DNA of 64,000 nucleotides from Dietzia psychralcaliphila (GTDB taxonomy: Bacteria > Actinomycetota > Actinomycetes > Mycobacteriales > Mycobacteriaceae): positions 1 through 64,000 of the forward strand of contig NZ_CP015453.1 in the NCBI RefSeq assembly GCF_003096095.1, in the 5' to 3' direction. The notes under the pieces were generated by a model that worked only from the letters and a program-made list of their open reading frames with translations, did not search any database and had not been told where the DNA came from. Shown here one piece after another: positions 20,386 through 29,588 of this stretch (position 1 is its first letter; every line of letters starts with the position of its first letter). A program made the translations under genes and the position numbers.

Positions 20386-21936
20386 CTACTTCACGGGCAG
20401 GAAGTCGACCTTGTCGCGGACGCCGCAGTCCGAGCACCGCCAGGTGGTGGGGATCGCCGACCACGGGGTCCCGGGCGGGAAGCCCTCGCGCGGCTCGCCG
20501 GCGGTCTCCGTGTAGTGGTGCCCGCAGTTGGGGCACACGTACTCGCCGGTCGGGGAGGTCTGGTCGGCGGCGATGTCGGTGTCCACGACCACCTTCTCGG
20601 CCACCGCGGTGGATCCGGCCGTGGTCGCATCGACCCCGTACCGGGCGAGAACCTTCTCCCGCTTGGACGGCTGGATGTTGGCGCGGGTGATGTCACCGTC
20701 GTAGTGGGCCAGGACTCGCTTGTCCATGACCTTGCGCCACAGCGGCGGCACGTACGCCAGGACCATCATCGTGGCGTAACCCGAGGGCAGCTGCGGGGCC
20801 TGCTCGAAACTGCGCAGGACCTGGTAGCGGCGCATCGGGTTGGCGTGGTGATCCGAGTGACGCTGCAGGTGGTACAGGAAGATGTTGGTCACCAGGTGGT
20901 CGGAGTTCCACGAGTGCTCCGGCCGGCAGCGCTGGTAGCGGCCGGCGGAGGTCTTCTGCCGCTTCAGTCCGTAGTGCTCGAGGTAGTTGACGACCTCCAG
21001 CAGCGAGAAGCCGAAGACCGCCTGGACGATCAGCCACGGCGCGATCTCCCAGCCGAACACCGCGATGAGCCCGCCGAACAGCACGACCGTCATGAGCCAG
21101 GCGTTGAGGTTGTCGTTGCGGAGGCTCCACGGACTCTTGCCCAGACGCCCGAGCCGCTCGGACTCCAGGTGCCAGGCCGACTTCAGCGAACCGAACACAC
21201 TGCGCGGGAGGAAGGCCCAGAACGATTCGCCGAACCGCGAGCTGGCCGGGTCCTCCGGGGTCGCCACGCGGGCGTGGTGACCGCGGTTGTGCTCGATGAA
21301 GAAGTGTCCGTAGCCGGTGGTGGCCAGGGCGACCTTGGACAGCCACTTCTCGCTGCCGGCGATCTTGTGCCCGAGCTCGTGGGCGGTGTTGATCCCGATC
21401 CCGCCGGTGATCGCGACGGTCCAGGCGACGCCGATCGAGGCGGCGATCCCGAGACCCCCGTCGTAGCCCAGCCACGACAGGTCGTCGGCCGACCACAGGT
21501 AGGCGGCCGCGATGAGGGACGCGTACTGGAAGGGGATGTACAGGTAGGTGCACCACCGGTAGAACGGGTCGGCCTCGAGCCGGTCCATCACCTCGTCCGG
21601 CGGGTTCTGACCGTCGGCGCCCACTGCGAGGTCGCCGAGCGGGATCGCGACGTAGACCAGGACGGGGAGGAGGAACCACGCGGCGGTGGCGGCGGGGCCC
21701 CAGCCGAGCGCGTTGAAGCCGGCGACGAACGGCATCGACAGGAACAGACCCATCGCGGGGATGAGTCCGAGCAGCCACAGGTACCGCTTGGCGTCGGTCC
21801 AGGCGAACGGCTCGACCACCTCGTCGGTGGTGTCGCCCACCGCGGGGGTGGCGCCCTGTCCGACTGGATCCTTCGTGAGGTCCCCGGAGGGCCCCTCGAC
21901 CCCGCCCGCGGGGCGGATGTACTCGGTGCTGGACAT
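20386..21936 (-). CDS. alkB: Alkane 1-monooxygenase fused to rubredoxin (AlkB-Rd, AlkW1-like)
   Basis: This membrane di-iron enzyme hydroxylates the terminal carbon of medium- to long-chain n-alkanes. The 516-residue product starts at ATG 21936 after GGAGG. About six transmembrane segments surround the four histidine motifs: HELGHK (186-191), EHNRGHH (215-221), NYLEHYG (317-323) and LQRHSDHH (357-364). After a linker, a complete rubredoxin domain follows (about 465-516) with CPNC and CSDC, Cys 468/471/501/504. The electron donor is thus covalently attached. Such fusions are typical of Dietzia and relatives. A TetR gene follows in the same orientation. Fusion and all metal ligands are intact, so function is very likely. 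Confidence 0.95.
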   Translation of the reverse strand: MSSTEYIRPAGGVEGPSGDLTKDPVGQGATPAVGDTTDEVVEPFAWTDAKRYLWLLGLIPAMGLFLSMPFVAGFNALGWGPAATAAWFLLPVLVYVAIPLGDLAVGADGQNPPDEVMDRLEADPFYRWCTYLYIPFQYASLIAAAYLWSADDLSWLGYDGGLGIAASIGVAWTVAITGGIGINTAHELGHKIAGSEKWLSKVALATTGYGHFFIEHNRGHHARVATPEDPASSRFGESFWAFLPRSVFGSLKSAWHLESERLGRLGKSPWSLRNDNLNAWLMTVVLFGGLIAVFGWEIAPWLIVQAVFGFSLLEVVNYLEHYGLKRQKTSAGRYQRCRPEHSWNSDHLVTNIFLYHLQRHSDHHANPMRRYQVLRSFEQAPQLPSGYATMMVLAYVPPLWRKVMDKRVLAHYDGDITRANIQPSKREKVLARYGVDATTAGSTAVAEKVVVDTDIAADQTSPTGEYVCPNCGHHYTETAGEPREGFPPGTPWSAIPTTWRCSDCGVRDKVDFLPVK

Positions 21937-21966
21937 CGTCAACGACCTCCGAAAATCAACGTAGAT

Positions 21967-21980
21967 GTGGCATACGCCAC
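21967..21980. promoter_or_regulatory. Inverted repeat upstream of alkB, operator candidate
   Basis: GTGGC-ATAC-GCCAC is a perfect 5-bp inverted repeat 30 bases before the alkB start codon, where a TetR repressor would be expected to bind. Its role is inferred. Confidence 0.35.
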
Positions 21981-22013
21981 TGCCTGGTGTCAAGATTAGA
22001 CAAATTCCGGGCT

Positions 22014-22027
22014 CATGTCTAGACATG
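22014..22027. promoter_or_regulatory. 14-bp perfect palindrome between alkB and the ABC gene
   Basis: CATGTCTAGACATG is fully self-complementary. It lies between the divergent alkB and ABC exporter genes, about 78 bases before alkB and 146 before the exporter. It is a good candidate operator for the TetR regulator encoded after alkB; there is no direct proof. Confidence 0.45.
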
Positions 22028-22172
22028 GGGCCGTTCTTTGTCCAGGGATGACGACGACGAGGTCTTCCGGTCCTGAGGCCGGCGAGGAACAAGCGCGGAA
22101 TAAGGGGGCCGTTCGCGCAGTTGTACCGACAGGTCGTCGGATCCTCTCTCCGACGCGGGAGGAGCGGCGGAC

Positions 22173-24044
22173 GTGACGATGCAGCAGGCCGCCATGCGCA
22201 CCTTGATGCGGGCCGAGAACAACAACATCACGCTCGACCGCAGCGTCTTCACCCGTGAGAACTTCCGCCGGATCGGTCAGTTCGCGCGTCCGCACACCCG
22301 GTTGATCGTCTTCTTCCTGATCCTCTCCGTGTTCGGCGCCTCCCTCGCCGTGGTGACCCCGCTGCTCGCCGGCCGGGTGGTCACGGCGATCGTGGACGGT
22401 GCCGCGGTGCGTGTGGTGTTCCTGCTCGCCGCAGCCATCGCGGTGATCGGTGTGGTCGAGGCGATCAACAACGTCGTCACCAGGTTCTGGTCGGCCCGTA
22501 TCGGTGAGGGTCTGATCCTGGACCTGCGCCGGTCGGTGTTCGACCACGTCCAGACCATGCCGGTCGCGTTCTTCATGCGTACCCGGACCGGTGCGCTGGT
22601 GAGTCGGCTCAACAACGACGTGATGGGCGCCCAGCGGGCGTTCTCGGACACGCTCTCCGGGGTCGTGTCCAACCTCGTCCAGCTCGTCCTGACCCTCATC
22701 GTGATGGCCGGGATCAACTGGCAGCTGACCCTCATGTCGGTGCTGCTGTTGCCGGTGTTCCTCTTTCCCGCCCGCTACGTGGGCAGGCGACTCGCCAGGC
22801 TCCGTCGCGAGGCCTCCGACCTCAACGCCTCGATGAACGACCAGATGACCGAGCGCTTCAACGCCGGTGGCGCGACGCTGGTCAAGCTCTTCGGCCGCCC
22901 CGACGCGGAATCCGCCGAGTTCGCCTCCCGTGCGGGACGGGTGCGGGGCATCGGGGTCCGCACCGCGCTGCTCATGAGCGTGTTCATGAACTCGCTGACC
23001 CTGGTCTCCACCCTGGCGCTGGCGCTGGTCTACGGCGTCGGTGGCTGGTTCGCCCTCACCGGTGGGATGGACGCCGGCTCGGTCGTCGCCCTCGCACTGC
23101 TGCTCACCCGCCTCTACGGGCCGCTGACCTCGCTGGCCAACGCGCCGATGGACGTGGTGACCGCCATCGTCAGCTTCGAGCGGGTCTTCGAGGTGCTGGA
23201 CCTGGATCCGCTGCTCAAGGACGCCCCCGACGCGGTCGACGTCCCGGAGGGTCCCGCCTCCATCGAGTTCGACGACGTCCGGTTCTCCTACCCCTCGGCG
23301 GACAAGGTCTCCCTGGCCTCGCTGGAGGAGGTCGCCGTACTCGACACCCGTGGCGGACAGGAGGTCCTCCACGGGGTGAGTTTCCGGGCGGACCCCGGAC
23401 AGATGATCGCGCTGGTCGGGTCGTCCGGCGCCGGCAAGTCGACCATCGCCTCCCTGCTCCCGCGGTTGTACGACGTGGACTCCGGGGCGGTGCGGGTGGC
23501 CGGTCTGGACGTGCGTGAGGTCACCTCGTCGTCGTTGCGCCGGACGGTGGGCATGGTCACCCAGGACGGCCACCTGTTCCACGACACGATCCGGGCCAAC
23601 CTGTCCTTCGCTCGCCCCGAGGTCTCCGACGAGCTCGTGTGGGACGCCCTGCGCCGGGCGCGGCTGGAGGACCTGGTCCGGTCGCTGCCCGACGGGCTGG
23701 ACACCGTCATCGGCGACCGCGGATACCGGCTCTCCGGTGGCGAGCGTCAGCGCCTGACCATCGCGAGACTCCTGATCGCGGAGCCGTCCGTGGTGGTGCT
23801 GGACGAGGCCACCAGCGCACTGGACTCCACCAACGAGTCCGCGGTCCAGGAGGCCCTGACCGAGGCGATGTCCCACCGGACCTCGCTGGTGATCGCCCAC
23901 CGGCTGTCGACCGTCCGCGCGGCCGACCGCATCCTCGTCCTGGAGGGCGGCAGCGTGGTGGAGTCGGGAACCCACACCGAGCTGCTGGCCGCGGGAGGGC
24001 GCTACACCGAGCTCTACGAGACGCAGTTCGCCGACCAGGAGTAG
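22173..24044 (+). CDS. ABC exporter, fused permease-ATPase
   Basis: This 623-residue half-transporter has an N-terminal six-helix permease domain (about 35-330). The C-terminal nucleotide-binding domain has Walker A GSSGAGKST, Q-loop TQDGHLFHD, signature LSGGERQR and Walker B VVVLDEATSALD, with H-loop IAHRLST. It would act as a homodimer or with a partner. A short insertion (about 375-392, LASLEEVAVLDTRGGQ) sits before the ATPase domain proper. The start is GTG 22173, just after GGAGGAGCGG. It is divergent from the alkane hydroxylase. The substrate cannot be deduced; multidrug/lipid exporter is the closest general class. Confidence 0.92.
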   Translation: MTMQQAAMRTLMRAENNNITLDRSVFTRENFRRIGQFARPHTRLIVFFLILSVFGASLAVVTPLLAGRVVTAIVDGAAVRVVFLLAAAIAVIGVVEAINNVVTRFWSARIGEGLILDLRRSVFDHVQTMPVAFFMRTRTGALVSRLNNDVMGAQRAFSDTLSGVVSNLVQLVLTLIVMAGINWQLTLMSVLLLPVFLFPARYVGRRLARLRREASDLNASMNDQMTERFNAGGATLVKLFGRPDAESAEFASRAGRVRGIGVRTALLMSVFMNSLTLVSTLALALVYGVGGWFALTGGMDAGSVVALALLLTRLYGPLTSLANAPMDVVTAIVSFERVFEVLDLDPLLKDAPDAVDVPEGPASIEFDDVRFSYPSADKVSLASLEEVAVLDTRGGQEVLHGVSFRADPGQMIALVGSSGAGKSTIASLLPRLYDVDSGAVRVAGLDVREVTSSSLRRTVGMVTQDGHLFHDTIRANLSFARPEVSDELVWDALRRARLEDLVRSLPDGLDTVIGDRGYRLSGGERQRLTIARLLIAEPSVVVLDEATSALDSTNESAVQEALTEAMSHRTSLVIAHRLSTVRAADRILVLEGGSVVESGTHTELLAAGGRYTELYETQFADQE

Positions 24045-24084
24045 CGACCGGTCCGGCGGTACCTGTCACGAGCGTCCCCACCCG

Positions 24085-25767
24085 TCAGTAGCGCTCCTCG
24101 GCGATCGCGGCGTGGACCCGGTCGGTGTCGGCGTCGGTCCAGCCCGGGGGTTCCAGGATGCGGGCCCACATCTGCGCGGCGTCCGGCCCGAAGGTGTGAC
24201 CGTGGCCGGCGGGGACGTCCGCCGAGAACACCATGTCCAGAGTGACCTGCCAGAACGTCACGAAGGGTGTCCAGCGCACTCCCGGGTCCAGATCGGGTCC
24301 CAGGGGTTCGCGCAGCCAGTCGGGCCGCTGCAGAAGGAGATCGAACGACCACCAGGTGATGGGGTCGGACGCGTGCTGCCAGTAGACGATCCGCGGCGTC
24401 GCCCACGGCGCGCCGTCGAGATCGAGGTCCTGCCCGCCCGCGGCGAAGCGCACGTGCTCGCCACCGTCGACCACCGGCAGTCGTTCCGGTGACCCGGCAT
24501 CGCGGTGGGCGGTGATGTACGACCACTGCGGGGAGAAGTTGGGCGTGCCCACCCAGAGCGCGCCGTCGGTCCGGGCCACCATGTCCTGCGCGCCACCGAA
24601 GGCGCTCTGGCCGCCGAAGGAGCCGAGGCTCTCACCGAACGCCACGAGCGCGGGGCGCTCGCCCTCGGGCAACGCCTCGACGGCCCGCTCCACCGCCTCG
24701 AACAAGGCGCGTCCGGCCTGCTGGGGGGACTCGCGATCGGCCACGAACGCCAGGGGACTGGGCAGGAACGAGTACTGCATGGCCGCGATCGCGGAATCCC
24801 CGCCCGCGGTGTACTCAAGGGCCCCGGCGACCCGGGGGTTGACCCAGCCGCGCCCCGTGGTGGTGGCGACTGCCAGCACGGATCTGTCGAAGGCTCCGGT
24901 GCGGTGGAGCTCGTCCACGACGAGCTCGGCGGCGTCCTCGACGGTGTCGGCCGCGTCGTGCCCGGCGTAGACGCGGATCGGGGTGGGTGCCGGTCGCCCC
25001 GTCACCTCCTGGATCTGACGCGCCGACGGTCCGCCCGCGACGAAGGTCCGACCTTCCCTGCCGAGACTCTCCCATTCCTGTGCGGACGCCGGGGAGCCCG
25101 ACCTCTCGGGAGCCACCGGTTGTTCCACGCCCACGGCGGTGCCGTGGTCCGCGGCGGAGGCGGTCCTGTCGGCGAGTCCGATCACCGCGCGATAGGCGAT
25201 CCCGTTGATCGAGACCACCGCGATCAGGACCACCAGCATCAACGCCACGACCCGGGCGAGCGGGGCCGGGACGTGGGGTGCGGCGATCCGGGTCAGTGCC
25301 GCGGTGCCACGCCGGATCCCCCTGGCCGCGGCGAGGATGACCACCGCCACCAGGAGCGCCAGCACCAGCACCAGCAGGTAGTTGGCGCGGTCGATGCGGT
25401 CGACGCCGGCCAGGTCGCGGGTGATCTGCTGCCACCACGAACCCAGGACCAGGAACGTCGGGACGATCACGGCGGCCGCACCGGCCAGGGTCCACCATCC
25501 GATCCTGCGCAGGCGCGCGGAATGGTCCGGGGAGATCCCGCAGGACCGGACGGCCCACGCGATCAGGCAGCCCAGGCCGTACCCGGTCGCGATACTGATC
25601 CCGGTCGCCACCGCCTGCAGGAGCCAGACGCGCGGCAGCAACGAGGGCGTCATGGACCAGACGAAGAACAGGAGCGCCATGGCCAGGCCGACCGGGTGCA
25701 GTGAGCCGACCGGGTGCAGTGAACGGGCGAAGGTGCGGATCTTCTCCGCCGACGGTGTCGTGGTCAA
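24085..25767 (-). CDS. Membrane-anchored alpha/beta-hydrolase (DUF2319-type)
   Basis: The protein has an N-terminal four- to five-helix membrane domain, including the family hallmark SMTPSLLPR, and a C-terminal alpha/beta-hydrolase domain. That domain has a GESLGSFGG nucleophile elbow and conserved WVGTPNFSPQW and YWQHASDP segments. Similar proteins are common in Mycobacteriales and are predicted esterases of the cell envelope. From TTG 25767 it is 560 residues; an internal ATG (25680, MALLFFVW) is an alternative start. Just before the first helix an 18-bp unit is repeated in frame, giving SLHPVG twice. It lies downstream of the SDR at 25848 on the same strand. Confidence 0.78.
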   Translation of the reverse strand: MTTTPSAEKIRTFARSLHPVGSLHPVGLAMALLFFVWSMTPSLLPRVWLLQAVATGISIATGYGLGCLIAWAVRSCGISPDHSARLRRIGWWTLAGAAAVIVPTFLVLGSWWQQITRDLAGVDRIDRANYLLVLVLALLVAVVILAAARGIRRGTAALTRIAAPHVPAPLARVVALMLVVLIAVVSINGIAYRAVIGLADRTASAADHGTAVGVEQPVAPERSGSPASAQEWESLGREGRTFVAGGPSARQIQEVTGRPAPTPIRVYAGHDAADTVEDAAELVVDELHRTGAFDRSVLAVATTTGRGWVNPRVAGALEYTAGGDSAIAAMQYSFLPSPLAFVADRESPQQAGRALFEAVERAVEALPEGERPALVAFGESLGSFGGQSAFGGAQDMVARTDGALWVGTPNFSPQWSYITAHRDAGSPERLPVVDGGEHVRFAAGGQDLDLDGAPWATPRIVYWQHASDPITWWSFDLLLQRPDWLREPLGPDLDPGVRWTPFVTFWQVTLDMVFSADVPAGHGHTFGPDAAQMWARILEPPGWTDADTDRVHAAIAEERY

Positions 25768-25847
25768 AGCCGGTCCAGGTGTGAGAAGACCCTGGCGGAC
25801 TGCCAGGCGCGTACGCGGAGTGTATCCCCGCGCACGCGCCCCGCGGC

Positions 25848-26786
25848 TCAGCTCTCCAGGTGGAGACCCAGTTCGCGGGCCGCGAGCGCGGCGTACTTGG
25901 AGGTCTGCTCGAAGGCCGACTCCAGCGGGTTGGCGTCGGTGACGTCGGCGATCTCGTTCCACCGCTCGGCCACGACCTCGGGGGTGCGGGCGTTGTCGGG
26001 GAGGTAGACCCCGCGGCTCTCCACCATCTGGGAGACGGCGAAGACGCCGGCGCCGGCACCGAGAATGGTCTTGGTGGGGGCGTCCTCGCTGACCATGAAC
26101 AGCGCACCGGGGGCGATGGTCTCCGGCCCCATGATGTCCAGGACCCGCTGCGGCAGCAGGTCCTCGGTCATGCGGGTGGCGGCGGTGGGGGCGATGGAGT
26201 TGACCTTGATGTTCTTCTTGGCGCCCTCGATCGCCAGCACGTTCATCAGGCCGACCAGCCCGGACTTGGCGGCGGCGTAGTTGGCCTGGCCGAAGTTGCC
26301 GTAGATGCCCGAGGACGAGGTGGTCATGAGGATGCGGCCGTACCCGGCCTCGGCCATGTGGGGCCAGACCGCCTTGGTGCAGTTGACCGAGCCCATGAGG
26401 TGGACCTCGAGCACCCTGCGGAAGTCGTCGTTGTCCATCTTGGCGAACGACTTGTCGCGCAGGATGCCGGCGTTGTTCATGAGGATGTCGATGCGTCCCC
26501 ACTTGTCGATGACCGAGGAGACCAGGGCGTCGACGGCGGCCTCGTCGGTGATGTCGTTGCCGTCGACCATGGCCTCGCCGCCGGTGGCGACGATCTCGTC
26601 GACGACACGCTGGGCGGGTGATGACGGTCCCGTCGTGCCGTCGTTACCTCGGACGTCGCCGCCGAGGTCGTTGACGACCACCTTGGCGCCGCGCTCGGCC
26701 AGGGCGAGGGCGTAGGCGCGGCCGAGGCCGCCGCCGGCGCCGGTGATGATCGCGACGCGGTCCGTGAAATCAATGGGGTTGGCCAT
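25848..26786 (-). CDS. SDR dehydrogenase, multifunctional beta-oxidation type
   Basis: The 312-residue SDR starts at ATG 26786. It has TGAGGGLGRAYAL (Gly motif), ND after beta 3 (VVVNDLGGDVRG), NNAGILRDKSF, catalytic Ser in TTSSSGIYG and YAAAK. The NDLGGD and NNAGILRD segments are typical of the (3R)-hydroxyacyl-CoA dehydrogenase part of peroxisomal multifunctional enzyme type 2, so it may act on hydroxyacyl-CoA thioesters or steroid side chains. It precedes the membrane hydrolase on the same strand. Its upstream region consists largely of eight 16-bp tandem repeats. Confidence 0.88.
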   Translation of the reverse strand: MANPIDFTDRVAIITGAGGGLGRAYALALAERGAKVVVNDLGGDVRGNDGTTGPSSPAQRVVDEIVATGGEAMVDGNDITDEAAVDALVSSVIDKWGRIDILMNNAGILRDKSFAKMDNDDFRRVLEVHLMGSVNCTKAVWPHMAEAGYGRILMTTSSSGIYGNFGQANYAAAKSGLVGLMNVLAIEGAKKNIKVNSIAPTAATRMTEDLLPQRVLDIMGPETIAPGALFMVSEDAPTKTILGAGAGVFAVSQMVESRGVYLPDNARTPEVVAERWNEIADVTDANPLESAFEQTSKYAALAARELGLHLES

Positions 26787-26829
26787 GGGTGACTCCTGAG
26801 GTTGAGAGGGGGCTCGGTTCAGATGGTAG

Positions 26830-26957
26830 GTGGCTCTGCTCTTAGGTGACTCTGCTCGTAGCGGGCTCTGCTCGTAGCGGGCTCTGCTCGGAGCGGGCTC
26901 TGTTCGGAGAATGCTCTGCTCGGAGCGGGCTCTGCTGGCGAAAGGCTCTGCGGCTCC
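26830..26957. repeat. Eight tandem 16-bp repeats (minisatellite)
   Basis: Eight successive 16-bp units cover 26830-26957 without gaps. The consensus is CGGGCTCTGCTCGGAG; the central four (26862-26925) are closest and the outer ones have diverged. The array fills most of the gap between the SDR start codon and the stop of the TrpB2 gene, ending two bases before that stop. Copy number could vary between strains. Confidence 0.92.
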
Positions 26958-26959
26958 GG

Positions 26960-28297
26960 TCAGCCCAGCTCGCCACGGACGTACGACTCGTAGGCCGGGA
27001 GATCGAGGAACCCGTGACCGGACAGGCCGATCACGATGGACGGACCGGTGCCCGCCTCGCCGGTGTGCTTGCGTGCCTCGTCGAACGCTCCCGCGAGTGC
27101 GTGGGTGGACTCGGGCGCGGGCACGATGCCCTCGGCCTTGGCGAACTCCACGCCCGCGGCAAAGGCGACGTTCTGCTCGACGGCGATCGAGTCGAGAAGC
27201 CCGAGGTGTTTGACGTGACTGACCAGGGGCGCCATCCCGTGGTACCGCAGACCACCCGAGTGGATGGGATCCGGAACGAAGTCCTGGCCCAGCGTGTACA
27301 TCTTCATGAGCGGGGTGAGCCCGGCCACGTCACCGTGGTCGTAGCGGAATTCGCCCTCGGTCATGGACGGGCAGGCGGTCGGTTCGACGGCGACGATCTT
27401 CGTCTGCGCACCGGTCAGGTTCTCGCGGATGAACGGGAACGCCAGACCGGCGAGGTTGGAGCCGCCCCCGGCGCAGCCGAAGACGAAGTCGGGAGCGGTC
27501 TCACCGAACATCTCGAGCTGCTTGAGGGCCTCTTCGCCGATGATCGTCTGGTGCAGGCACACGTGGTTGAGGACGGAACCGAGGGAGTAGCGGGCCTCGG
27601 GATCGCCCGCCGCCACCTCGACGGCCTCCGACACGGCCATGCCCAGCGAACCGGGGGTGTCGGGGTCCTTGGCCAGGAATGAGCGCCCCGCCTCGGTCAG
27701 GTCGGACGGACTCGGGTGCACGGACGCGCCGAAGGTCTCCATGAGCATGCGGCGGTACGGCTTGGACTCGAAGGATGCCTTGACCTGCCACACCTCGACC
27801 TCGATGCCGAAGGCCTGACCGGCAAACGCCAGCGAGGCGCCCCACTGCCCGGCGCCGGTCTCGGTGGTGAGCTTGGTGATTCCCTCCGCGGCGTTGTAGT
27901 ACGCCTGTGCGACGGCGGTGTTGGGCTTGTGCGAGCCGACCGGGCTGGTGCCCTCGTACTTGTAGAAGATCCTGGCCGAGGTGCCGAGGGCCTTCTCCAG
28001 CCGGCGGGCCCGGATGAGGGGTGAGGGCCGCCAGAGGCGGTAGATCTCCCGGACCTCCTCCGGGATCTCCACGTACCGCTCGGGAGTGACCTCCTGCTCG
28101 ATGAGTGCCATCGGGAACAGCGGCGCCAGGTCCTCCGGGCCGAGCGGCTCCTTGGTGCCGGGGTGCAGGTGCGGCGCCATCGGCTCGGGCAGGTCGGCCT
28201 GGATGTTGTACCAGTGGGTCGGCATCTCGCTCTCGGGCAGCAGTGCTTTGACCAGAGGGGCCGTGACCAGCGAGCCGGATGCAGCGTCAGACGTCAT
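26960..28297 (-). CDS. trpB: TrpB2-type tryptophan synthase beta-like enzyme
   Basis: The 445-residue PLP enzyme belongs to the TrpB2 group. These are longer than standard TrpB and are usually encoded away from trpA, as here. The PLP lysine lies in GSHKPNTA, the TrpB2 variant of the usual HKxN motif. ETGAGQWG and the phosphate-binding GCAGGGSN are also present. The start is ATG 28297 after GAGG; an upstream ATG at 28336 adds 13 unlikely residues. TrpB2 proteins condense indole and serine to tryptophan, or act as serine-processing enzymes. No other trp biosynthetic genes lie nearby, so its cellular role is open. Confidence 0.9.
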   Translation of the reverse strand: MTSDAASGSLVTAPLVKALLPESEMPTHWYNIQADLPEPMAPHLHPGTKEPLGPEDLAPLFPMALIEQEVTPERYVEIPEEVREIYRLWRPSPLIRARRLEKALGTSARIFYKYEGTSPVGSHKPNTAVAQAYYNAAEGITKLTTETGAGQWGASLAFAGQAFGIEVEVWQVKASFESKPYRRMLMETFGASVHPSPSDLTEAGRSFLAKDPDTPGSLGMAVSEAVEVAAGDPEARYSLGSVLNHVCLHQTIIGEEALKQLEMFGETAPDFVFGCAGGGSNLAGLAFPFIRENLTGAQTKIVAVEPTACPSMTEGEFRYDHGDVAGLTPLMKMYTLGQDFVPDPIHSGGLRYHGMAPLVSHVKHLGLLDSIAVEQNVAFAAGVEFAKAEGIVPAPESTHALAGAFDEARKHTGEAGTGPSIVIGLSGHGFLDLPAYESYVRGELG

Positions 28298-28337
28298 GTG
28301 GAGTCCTCGAGAAATGTGGGGAGGGGTGAGCCACACC

Positions 28338-28820
28338 TCATCCTAGGAGGTCGCGCCGCATGGGTAGGTGCGGGATCCGTTCATCCAGGTAGTCCTGGCC
28401 GCACCGGACGAACCCGAACTGCTCGTACCACGCCTCGAGATGGGTCTGCGCACCGATCTCGACGGGTGTGTCGCCGCAGATCTCGAGGCCGTGACGGATC
28501 AGTCGGCCGGCGATCCCCCGCCCCCGCGATCCGGAGGCCGTGCACACCCGGCCGAGGTGCATGACGCCCCCGTGGACCTCCGAACCGAACACGCGCAGGG
28601 TGGCCACCAGCTCGTCCGGACCGGTATCGGTGGACGGAGCCCAGGCCAACAGATGCGTGGTCCCGGGGTCGGCGTCAACCTCGTCGATCTCCGCGTACGG
28701 GCAGTCCTGCTCCGCGACGAAGACGTCCACGCGCAATTTGTACAGCGCGTGGACGTCCAGCGGACCCAACCCGGCCAGGGGAGAGGCGACGACTCTCACC
28801 GGAGAGTCGCGCTCACTCAT
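28338..28820 (-). CDS. GNAT acetyltransferase, ElaA-like
   Basis: The 160-residue product begins at ATG 28820 ([11 protein letters not shown]). It shows the ElaA-type N-terminus [24 protein letters not shown], beta strands [10 protein letters not shown] and the acetyl-CoA-binding segment [18 protein letters not shown], with QxxxGxG-like geometry. A C-terminal [13 protein letters not shown] completes the GNAT fold. ElaA-family enzymes are predicted N-acetyltransferases of unknown substrate. The gene ends 40 bases before the TrpB2 start and is on the same strand. Confidence 0.88.
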   Translation of the reverse strand: MSERDSPVRVVASPLAGLGPLDVHALYKLRVDVFVAEQDCPYAEIDEVDADPGTTHLLAWAPSTDTGPDELVATLRVFGSEVHGGVMHLGRVCTASGSRGRGIAGRLIRHGLEICGDTPVEIGAQTHLEAWYEQFGFVRCGQDYLDERIPHLPMRRDLLG

Positions 28821-28830
28821 CGTGTGCAGA

Positions 28831-29508
28831 TCAGAGCTTGTCGGCCGGATCGTCGTCCGACGGCTGCGGCGCGGAACCGGCGGCCGCGCCCGGCGCAGCG
28901 CTGCCGGCGGCGGGAGTGGTGCCGTCCGACTGGTCGGCGGGGCCATCGGGATCGGGCGAGTCGATGGTGAGGTCCTCACCGGTCTCGGATTCACCGGCGG
29001 TGGTCGAACCGGCGGCCGGGGCGGACGAAGTGGCGGGGGCGGACGTGGTGGCGGAGGCCGGGGTCGTCGACGGGGTCGACGCGGCGGGCGCGGAGGAGCC
29101 CTGGTCGCGGAGGAAGTACGCGGCGGCACCCGCGACGGCCGCGCCGCCGGCGAGTCCGACGATCCACAGGGGGGCGAGGCGGCGCCGCGCCTTGGGCTTC
29201 TCCTGGGGCGCGGTGAGGACGGAGGACTGCTCCCGTAGGGCCTCGGCGTGCTGCTTGGCGTCCGCGGCCAGATTGCCCAGGATCTCCGCCTGCTCCGCGC
29301 GGCGGTCGCGCAGCACCTGGATACCGCGGCTCGCGCCGAAGAGGGCCAGGCCCGCGGGCCCACGGGTGGCGGCCACGGCGGCCTCGCCCAGGAAGCGGGG
29401 GTCCTTGAGGTCGAATGCCTTGCGGGCGGCGGTGCCGGCCTTCTTCAGGTCCTTCTCCGCCGACTTGATGGCCTTGCGCTCGGCGGCGCGATCGCTTCGT
29501 GTGCTCAT
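28831..29508 (-). CDS. Membrane protein with Ala/Pro/Ser/Thr-rich extracytoplasmic tail
   Basis: This 225-residue protein has three parts. A basic, helical N-terminal half (KAIKSAEKDLKKAGTAARKAF) includes a coiled segment AEQAEILGNLAADAKQHAEALRE. One transmembrane helix lies at about 117-136 (LWIVGLAGGAAVAGAAAYFL). A low-complexity tail of about 85 residues, rich in Ala, Ser, Thr and Asp, ends in DDDPADKL. The likely topology is N-in, tail-out. I do not recognise the family. The start ATG 29508 lies 80 bases from the divergent ppiA start. It is a plausible envelope protein of unknown function. Confidence 0.75.
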   Translation of the reverse strand: MSTRSDRAAERKAIKSAEKDLKKAGTAARKAFDLKDPRFLGEAAVAATRGPAGLALFGASRGIQVLRDRRAEQAEILGNLAADAKQHAEALREQSSVLTAPQEKPKARRRLAPLWIVGLAGGAAVAGAAAYFLRDQGSSAPAASTPSTTPASATTSAPATSSAPAAGSTTAGESETGEDLTIDSPDPDGPADQSDGTTPAAGSAAPGAAAGSAPQPSDDDPADKL

Positions 29509-29588
29509 GGGTAGATGGTGGCACAGCCCTCGGACACCGACCACCACCTCGCCGACATCCACCGGGACCGCGTGGCAGGATGGTCGTC

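Noticed and set aside
26830-26957. Possible CRISPR array
   Set aside because: The units are directly adjacent 16-bp repeats with no spacers, and no cas genes are present in the window.
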